A DNA stretch of 64,000 nt. Source: Incurvaria masculella (Eukaryota; Arthropoda; Insecta; Lepidoptera; Incurvariidae). The stretch spans positions 26,609,021 through 26,673,020 of the forward strand of contig OX335642.1 of NCBI GenBank assembly GCA_946894095.1, read 5' to 3'. How positions within the stretch are numbered: the first letter of the stretch is position 1; every line of letters starts with the position of its first letter. The position numbers and the translations under genes are program-made. Positions 57,172 to 64,000 of this stretch are shown here, piece by piece. Under the pieces are notes generated by a model. The model searched no databases and was not told where the DNA came from. It saw only the letters and a list, made by a program, of their open reading frames with translations.

Positions 57172-57453
57172 GGCTTCCGTACCCAAAGGGTGCCAACGGA
57201 ACCCTATTACTAAGCCTCCGTTGGCTGTCCATCCTTCTGTCACAGGGCTGTATTTCATGAACCGTAACAGGTAGGCAGCTAAAATTTTCACATAGTGGTA
57301 TTCATTTGGCCGCTATAACAAAAAATGTAACATAAAAAAAAAAATACAAATTAAATGGTAGTACAAAAAAACGTGATTTTTTTGTGTTAAATCTTGTACG
57401 ATGGTACGGAACCGTTCGTGTGTGAGTCCGACTCGCACTTGACTGGTTTTTAT
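57172..57453 (+). repeat. ACCCAAAGGGT-family dispersed repeat
   Basis: The best copy in the window: GGCTTCCGTACCCAAAGGG, GGAACCCTATTACTAAGCC, GTCACAGGGCTGTATTTCA, TGGCCGCTATAACAAAAA, GATGGTACGGAACC, GAGTCCGACTCGCACTTGAC, TGGTTTTT. Non-coding. Confidence 0.8.
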
Positions 57454-59594
57454 TGAAACATACTTTTTCTTAAATATATAGTTATGGGAGCTATCTTTCC
57501 ACTAAATGTTAACGAAATGTAATTAATCCGTCATAACGATAAACATTACTTAGATTAACTTATTAACATCAGTATTTATTATTGGTTTTGTTGGTATACC
57601 AACCACCTGGGCTTAACGTCTCCGTTTCAGCTTGGGCAAAATGCTTTCTACGTCCAACTGTTCGGCTGTTCTCTTCAACAGGTCTCATTTCTCAAAGGAT
57701 GCTCGTGAAATTTTATGAACAGGTTCGATAATTTTATAGTATTTTTTTTTTTGAGGATTCACTTCTTGAAATGTTTTCAATACGGCAGATCAATTTTGAG
57801 AGAGTATATTTTGTACCAACTGAGACAAACGCAAGAAAAATAATCGGATTTTATTTTAAGGTGCGCTATGAACATGGATTCAGTTTAAATCTATGTTTAT
57901 TCAGTTTTTCAGTTTTAACTGATCATTTTTCAGTCTTCAGCAGTGTAAGGATAGACTTGCGAGGTCTACAGCTCAGAGAACCACTATTTAATAGAAAACA
58001 CTGGTTCCTCACCATGTGCATAATTTAAAATTTTGTTTGCGGTCCGTAGCCTAGGTTAGCTACGTAGTACTACGTAGTTGTAGTACTGCGGGTAAAGCTA
58101 GTCACTTCAGACGTAACGCGGCACACGGCGACATAAAAACAGAATAGCGATGCGGGCTGCTTTCAGTATTTGCACTATATTTCGTGAAGTCAATATTTGA
58201 CCAGCGACATTCTCCTTCGTCCCGCGCGGAGTGTTTGTTCCGGCGCCAGCAGCCTTGTGATAATGTTTCGCTTGGCAGCTCGCTTTTCAGATAAGGCGTT
58301 GAGGCCATGTGATCTTTTTTGTTGGAGCGCGGGGCGTTGGTACAGTTCTGCGAAAAGTGGTGAATGTCCACTTTGATGAGCTTGGAAAGTTTGTACGTAA
58401 CTTAGTTGCATTTTTTTATGTATGCGTCGTAGATTACTTTTTTTCCATTCAAATAATTAATTTAGTAATTTTTTTTAACATGTCTACAGCTATATCAGTG
58501 TAGATACGTATTACATGAGATATATATACATATATCTCCAAAATTATGTTAAAGTTATTATAAAACGAAAACCAATTAATACTTATCTGTAAAAGTCATT
58601 AAAATTATTATCGTTAAAAGTTGTAGACCAACTGCATATTACCAAATTAATGTACACACGACACAATTTATGTAATTACTTGGCCTAACTGAGTATTCTC
58701 CTCTCCTCCGACCGTAATCAACCTCCAACTAAGTGTTTAAGATTCTATATAAGTACACACTTAGTTTTGAGGTGACAATTAACCTTATATTAGATAGATT
58801 AACCTTATTATAAGAAAATATTCTTATTGGAACAATATTAGCATTAACCATATTATGATTTAAGGAAATAAAAATTGGTACTTGCCATTGAAATTTAACT
58901 TAAGAATTGACTAACTAAGGTTACCCTGCTGGTTCAAGTCCAGCCTTGAAATAAGCTTCTGCAGAAATTATTTTTTGACAGCTTTCTTTCTAGAATTCAT
59001 GTGACTTGTGCTTCACATACAATAATCTAATTGTTCAAATTCAATTAATTAAAAAACAATAAAGAAATAACCACAAAACACATTACATCTTCAAGTTAAT
59101 CTCCATATGATTGTTACAAATAATTTAGTTCAAACTAAACTCCACAGTTTTCTCAGTGCATTATAATTTCATGTTTTTCTAGAAAGTTTCTAAAAAGCTA
59201 CCATTTCCGATTTCCACGTTATTTCCACACAAGAACATTCGATTACAAAGTGTATTCTAAACACGACATCTGCAAACCATTACGAACAACAACAAACAAG
59301 ATAACAGCATATTCGATTGTCCCGAAATCGTGACAGACTGCGAAAATTCTATCGACAGTGTAATGATCGACATTGATCTTTATTACGCTAGCATTAAGGG
59401 TGAAACGACGTATTTTACGATGGCATATGCTTCGAATATATTGTACCCCTAAAATGTCTCGAGCACGTCTATTTCTAGAGAAGCCTAGAGGCGAGGGAAT
59501 ATTTTTTAACAGCAACTTTTGTTATCTGTACCCCTGTAACTGCGCAAAACTATTCCGGCCGGCCAGGTGCCTTCTCCACACCATGTTTGAATGA
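57454..59594. other. Mostly unassigned; GC-rich patch at 58100-58410
   Basis: 58102-58411 is distinctly GC-rich and carries two overlapping minus-strand frames (89 and 73 residues). Neither is recognised. It could be an exon or a repeat. A perfect 18-base palindrome lies at 58060-58077 and an inverted repeat AACTAAGTGT/ACACTTAGTT at 58728-58766. The rest is AT-rich. Confidence 0.35.
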
Positions 59595-59750
59595 TCACAG
59601 GCTGTACTTTGCGGGAAATACCTCGTAAGGAAGTTCATTCCATAGGTTTCCGACCCTATAGATGAAGGATCTAGAAGATCGGTGGGTTCTTATTTTTGGA
59701 ATGTCGACTGTGAATATGTGAATTTTCTCCCTGTACCGCATTGAGCGATA
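59552..59750 (-). pseudogene. Non-LTR retrotransposon RT C-terminal fragment
   Basis: The minus-strand frame reads HIFTVDIPKIRTHRSSRSFI, then RVGNLWNELPYEVFPAKYSL, a stop, then SFKHGVEKAP. The signature RT...SRSF..R....WNELP..VFP..Y.L..FK is the end of many insect LINE (CR1/Jockey-like) polyproteins. The stop inside and the missing upstream domains mark a dead fragment. The upstream side joins a TTAGCC-family piece at 59753. Confidence 0.7.
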
Positions 59751-59752
59751 CA

Positions 59753-59815
59753 TCACATAGGAACTAGGTACCACGCCAGGACTTTCCTTATATCGTACGG
59801 TAACATTGAACATTA
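59753..59815 (+). repeat. TTAGCC-family fragment
   Basis: ACATAGGAACTAGGTACCACG, GGACTTTCCTTATATCG and TAACATTGAAC. Only the first third of the family is present. Confidence 0.55.
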
Positions 59816-62108
59816 CAGATATAAATAAGTTTATGGTTATATTTTAAACTTTGAGGAACCTTCCATTTAAAAACATAATTATTAAAATATTTTACCACAA
59901 GTACAAAATTAAACCTACGTCACCTGTACCTGGTAACGAAAATAATTCGTATATTTTTATTTTGGGTTGATTGCATAAAATCTGCATAAAACTTAGATCA
60001 ATATACAGCTAAATATATAATTATACATAACACGGTTAATCCTAAATGTCTCAGATAATTGTTGAAAAGATTTTTTTTTAGTTTTTGGGCTTAGTTATTA
60101 TCGTGAAACGCTATATAAATTGCGATATAACGAATACAGAAATAACCCATAATATAAGTGGTTTAAGTCCTGTATCAAGGACTTCAAAAAGGAGGAAGAA
60201 AATGAGGCGAAAAAAAGGAATAACTTTCATATGTCTTTTTATTCGAAATACAATGTAAATTAAAAGAATTAGTAACCGTTATTCAAATTAGACATTAAGT
60301 TATACCTCTAATGGGTCGTTTGATTGTCAACATAAATTTAGTAAATGCGAGTTATTATACGTGTCATATCACCTTATTTCTTTAATATTAAATCGATCCA
60401 TCAAACAAAAATATATATTTATTAATTGCATGTAGTCTTTGAGAGCTACTATAATCAGCGCAATGTAGTCATGAGCAAGTAGATGGTTGGAAGAAATCTC
60501 GAACAAAAACTTCCCTATTGTTGGAAAAGCTGAAAAGATTTAGTCGTATTGCATGATCAACAATCACATGGTATTTTACGATGTGATTGTTGATCATGAA
60601 TGAGCAACCAACTCTTGAAATATATTTTTTTAGGCTGGGTTACTAACAATAAACTGTGTTAGTATTTTAAAAATAATTAAGCGCTAAATCAGAAAATGTT
60701 GCTGCAGCAAAGTAAGCAAAGATGTATTTTATGTCATGTGTAAACGTAACTATTTAAACATATAATCCGATGTTGTTGAATGTGTCCTTGTCATATAATT
60801 ATGAACAAAACCTCTTTTGTATTACATTTGTTCTAAATAAATATTCTCTTAAAAACCTGACAAATCGTCCTAAGCGACTGTAACACTCACGCGTGGGAAG
60901 ATCACTCTGGAACGTTTCAACTTTTCAAAACCTCAGGGAAAAACAAAAAAAAAAATATTTTCACTCTCGCGGCTTTGAGTAACTAAAGCTTTCAACGGGT
61001 CGGTACAATTTGTTACCGCTTGACATCAAATTCTCGAAGTTTGCGCGGGAAACTTATGAAATTCCTCGAAAATTACACGCACACAAAGGCAAAGACGCGC
61101 GACAACAAAATAATCGAACGGGCTATAACCTTACTTTTGAGAGGGCTGTAAAAGGTTGCAAAAGGAGCGGAACATCAAATTGAAAAGAAGTAATATTTTC
61201 CCGGATCGATGTTTATTCACTAGAATTTTTAATATTTAATATCACAACAAAGCGTTTGATATTTGAACGACCAAAAACCATTTTCAGGCTGCGATTTTTT
61301 TTGGAAATGTATACCTAGAAATTCTTTTCATTATAAAACCTTACAGTTTTTTCACAAAACTTTCTCAATTGTATTGACCTAAAGTGTTAAAATAAAATAT
61401 TGATCCTAAACTAAGAAAAAACATGCGTATGCAAATAAAAAGCATATGTTCTTACAATTTTAAAATTTTTAAGATTTTTTCCCAAAAATATTATTCAAAT
61501 AAGTATTTTAATGAACATACAAATTTAGCGAGTTAGATTATTTTTTCTCTTACAAATTTATTCTCGTATAAAACTCGTATGTAAACTCAAATTTAATGAA
61601 AGCGAGATGGGCGCATTAACGTTGATGTTACTTAGAGTTAAGAGTATACTAACCTGAGTAAAACAATCACATTGTAAACAGCTCTATTCATGCGCATATA
61701 ATTTATGTATTAGTATGGCATAATGCCTTTAGCAAGCGTATACAAACTGCCCTTAACTTTGTTATAGAAATTTCAGAGACGTCTGAAATTACTGGAAACT
61801 TTGGAATGTCTTTCAAATATATTCTGTATCGTCTTGGAAAGCATGTTACATCGCTTGTTGTGTGCATACCTAAATTACTTTTTTAACAATATACTTGAGA
61901 ATGAAAAGTTGTTCGATTTATTGTATTAAAAAACTGAACGAAACTGGAAAGTCCATCATAAGTTTCGAATATATCAGGAACATTAATTTTTGAATCACAT
62001 AAAATGTGAAAACCTTCATTATTAACGGTAATACGGTTGTTTCTACAATACGCGTAAATAAAATTAGACATGTCTCCAATAAACAAATGCGAAAATTGTT
62101 AATTAAAA
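59816..62108. other. 2.3 kb of AT-rich DNA with one hairpin
   Basis: No gene or repeat family recognised. The standout is a perfect 18-bp hairpin at 60552-60598. 61020-61140 is slightly GC-richer but has no frame of note. Confidence 0.4.
60552..60598. repeat. Perfect 18-bp hairpin with 11-base loop
   Basis: CATGATCAACAATCACAT at 60552-60569 is exactly inverted at 60581-60598. It lies alone in AT-rich DNA with no related copy in the window. Confidence 0.85.
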
Positions 62109-62320
62109 AACCCTTTGGTGTGTCAACGGTAACCTAATACTAAGCATTCACTGTCCGTCCGTCACAGGGCTGTATCTCATGAAGCGTAATAGGCAGGTAG
62201 TATGAATTTATTTTGCCGTTATAAAAACAAAAGGTACATTAAAAAAATATATATAAAAATAAAGGGTAATTTTCGGTGTTAAATCCTGTACGATGGTTCG
62301 TAACCCTTTGTGTGCGACTC
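62109..62320 (+). repeat. ACCCAAAGGGT-family dispersed repeat
   Basis: ACCCTTTGGTGTGTCAACGG, CTAATACTAAGC, GTCCGTCCGTCACAGGGCTG, TTTTGCCGTTATAAAAACA, GTACGATGGTTCGTAACC, TGTGCGACTC. More decayed than 57172-57453. Confidence 0.65.
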
Positions 62321-62329
62321 AGGCGTACC

Positions 62330-62500
62330 AACTCAGGCGGGATAAACCCTCCGTCCTAGTAAGTAAGGGGACCTCCCCCGCAATCCGAACTACGGGCAGC
62401 CTCAACGGTCGAACGTCACCCACCCGGAACCCGACCGCGTCCAGTGTTGCCCAACCTCGACATAAAAAACCGAAGTATCGCACCACTGGAATTACTTTAA
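62330..62500 (+). repeat. Distal part of the TTAGCC family
   Basis: GGCGGGATAAACCCTCC, CAGCCTCAACGGTCGAACG, CCGCGTCCAGTGTTGCCCAA and CCGAAGTATCGCACCACTGG follow the order of 8940-9060. The 115-residue frame over it (62293-62640) is not a gene. Confidence 0.55.
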
Positions 62501-62935
62501 CTAAGTTGTATCATACTTTTAATTTTGAAACCATGAAGTTTGTGGTATTTTCATTTAACCTGCGTATTCTGCGTAATCATGCGGCTAACATGGAGTCTCA
62601 TACACTGGAGATAATACATCGTACAGAATTTATAATGTGACTCAATTGATGTAATTTTCACAATTTCGAACTGCAACTCCCATTGAAGTAAATAATTGGT
62701 TAAGTGGTTACGCAGGTCATTAATTTATTCAGTATTTTCGGGATATTTTATGGACATACACGATACTCTGTGAGCGCATATCTAATCCACGTAATGTTGA
62801 TTTATGCCCATTCCTATATCGTTATCAAAACTGCCAACAATTTATATTATGAAATACGTATTTAAAGATAGTAATAGCAACAATAAATCTCAAAAGTTAA
62901 GTTTTTAATTTTGAGTTGAAAATCAAAATTGTTAG
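62501..62935. other. No gene recognised
   Basis: AT-rich DNA preceding a TTAA element. Nothing assigned. Confidence 0.35.
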
Positions 62936-62939
62936 TTAA

Positions 62940-63481
62940 GGTGGCCCAACCCGCTCATCTCCCCATACAAAAGGGGAAAGAAGATTACGCCCATATTTCT
63001 TGTCAGAGATCCAAAATGTTGCTCAAAATAGCTTTATTTGATTGAACTAGATGTCTGATGACCATTGGCAATGTAAAATTGTGTTTGGTTTCGAAGTTAT
63101 AACGTCCGAAAGTTCGGATTTTTCGCGCGTTTTATACAATAACTTTGGAGGTGGATTACGCAATGATAAAGTAAGAACATCTTAAAAAGATTCGTCATCA
63201 GACATAGCTTATTTCATCAAGATTTAGAATCTATTTGGTTTTTGTTAGATTTTTGACTACAGCGGTCGTGGTTTACTTTTAGCTAAAAGTCGTTTTGAAA
63301 TTAAAATGTTCGTAAATCTTGCCAAATCATACATTATGCACATTGTCTTTTTTGTGGACAGGTTGCATCTTCCTCATCACGGAGCGTGCCTTATTCTTAG
63401 AGACAGAGAAGGTCCCAGAGCGCAACAGCACGGTTTTGTCCCGTGCCCGCAAATGAGTTGAGGCCGCCGGGTTGGGCCACC
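62940..63481. mobile_element. TTAA-flanked non-autonomous element, copy C
   Basis: 542 bp between TTAA (62936-62939) and TTAA (63482-63485). The ends are GGTGGCCCAACCCG and its perfect inverse CGGGTTGGGCCACC. The interior follows copy A in order: CCCCATACAAAAGGGGAAAG, AACTAGATGTCTGATGACC, GCGCGTTTTATACAATAAC, CATCAGACATAGCTTATTT, AGCGGTCGTGGTTTACTTTT, TTGCATCTTCCTCATCACGG. It has the best-kept ends of the three copies. Non-coding. Confidence 0.85.
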
Positions 63482-63485
63482 TTAA

Positions 63486-64000
63486 GTGTCATTTGTCACA
63501 AGTAATGTGTAATGATTGATAATTATATTTATTGCACATAAAAATTTGTTAATTAATGAGACATTTAGACTTACAAAATATGACTTATGAAAAATGTTTA
63601 ATGTATTTTACAATGTCTATATTTATTTCCAACACATTTTTGAATATTTTTTTTGCCTCGACAAATTTAGTTTGCGCAAAATAATGTTTGCTCAAGATTT
63701 AAAAACCGTGATCAAAAAAGAAGGTGTATCGGTGATTCGAATATGCTTGTATTGATTGACACGTTCACCTTACATATGTATGTACTCAAACACACACATC
63801 CTTCATAATACATCAAGCTTCACTACGCGTACCCTCGAGTTCATAAACAGACACAAACACCCTCTCACAGCTACCTCCTTTACTCTCACTTAAGCTTTTA
63901 GGTAAGGATAAAATTAAATTAAATTTACAATGTTTTTGAATTTGATCCAACGTTATTATTATAAAGTTGGACTTTCATTCATGGAGTTTTCATAAATAAT
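63486..64000. other. No gene recognised
   Basis: AT-rich DNA to the window edge, with no assigned repeat or frame. Confidence 0.35.

Noticed and set aside
58501..58540. GAGATATAT...ATATATCTC palindrome
   Set aside because: Low-complexity AT dinucleotides make such palindromes common in this DNA.
58928..58955. GGTTCAAGTCC resembles a tRNA B box
   Set aside because: No matching A box or cloverleaf could be drawn around it.
62293..62640. 115-residue plus-strand frame
   Set aside because: It lies across two dispersed repeat fragments, so it is a chance frame in repeat DNA.

Overview
The window reads as AT-rich insect nuclear DNA, most likely from a moth or butterfly (Lepidoptera). The basis is the low GC, the absence of any bacterial-style gene packing, long non-coding stretches, and several dispersed repeat families that I recognise from memory as typical of lepidopteran genomes. 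These include the ACCCAAAGGGT/GACTCGCACTTG family, the TTAGCCTAACACACCACATG family, and RTE-like reverse-transcriptase tails. Species and chromosome cannot be told from the sequence. I recognise no host protein-coding gene, rRNA or tRNA gene. It could be intergenic DNA or a large intron.

The only long open reading frame (22372-24996, 874 aa) is the Gag-protease polyprotein of a BEL/Pao LTR retrotransposon. The whole element spans 20325-27071. It has two 1978-bp LTRs that match wherever compared, 5-bp ATAAC target duplications, a primer-binding site complementary to tRNA-Tyr, and a polypurine tract. It has lost reverse transcriptase, RNase H and integrase, so it is a young, non-autonomous copy that still encodes Gag and an aspartic protease.

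A second, miniature LTR element (TRIM-like) lies at 53943-54906. It has 241-bp LTRs, GTGT target duplications, a tRNA-Trp primer-binding site and a purine tract. Its 482-bp interior carries a 54-bp tandem repeat and no enzymes.

The rest is a mosaic of small repeats. There are TTAA-flanked elements at 37366, 41956 (a 905-bp head-to-head palindrome) and 62940. Several foldback/MITE-like elements occur at 260, 5130, 5295, 6746, 34393, 40485 and 49971. A tandem block rich in ATTATACG motifs (33729-36863) is interrupted by a nested insertion of about 1.9 kb. Two tandem copies of a TACTAGCTGCGG repeat contain C-rich blocks (47645-49495). Dead C-termini and 3' tails of non-LTR retrotransposons also occur.

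Layout: 1-9.1 kb small foldbacks and dispersed repeats; 9.1-20.3 kb mostly unassigned AT-rich DNA with repeat fragments; 20.3-27.1 kb BEL element; 27.1-33.7 kb mostly unassigned; 33.7-36.9 kb ATTATACG block with nested insertion; 37.3-42.9 kb TTAA elements and a foldback; 43-46 kb mostly unassigned; 46-49.5 kb TACTAGC repeats; 50-51.7 kb repeats and an RTE fossil; 53.2-54.9 kb repeat plus TRIM; 55-64 kb sparse repeats ending in a TTAA element. Apart from transposon biology I find no sign of a novel multi-gene system.
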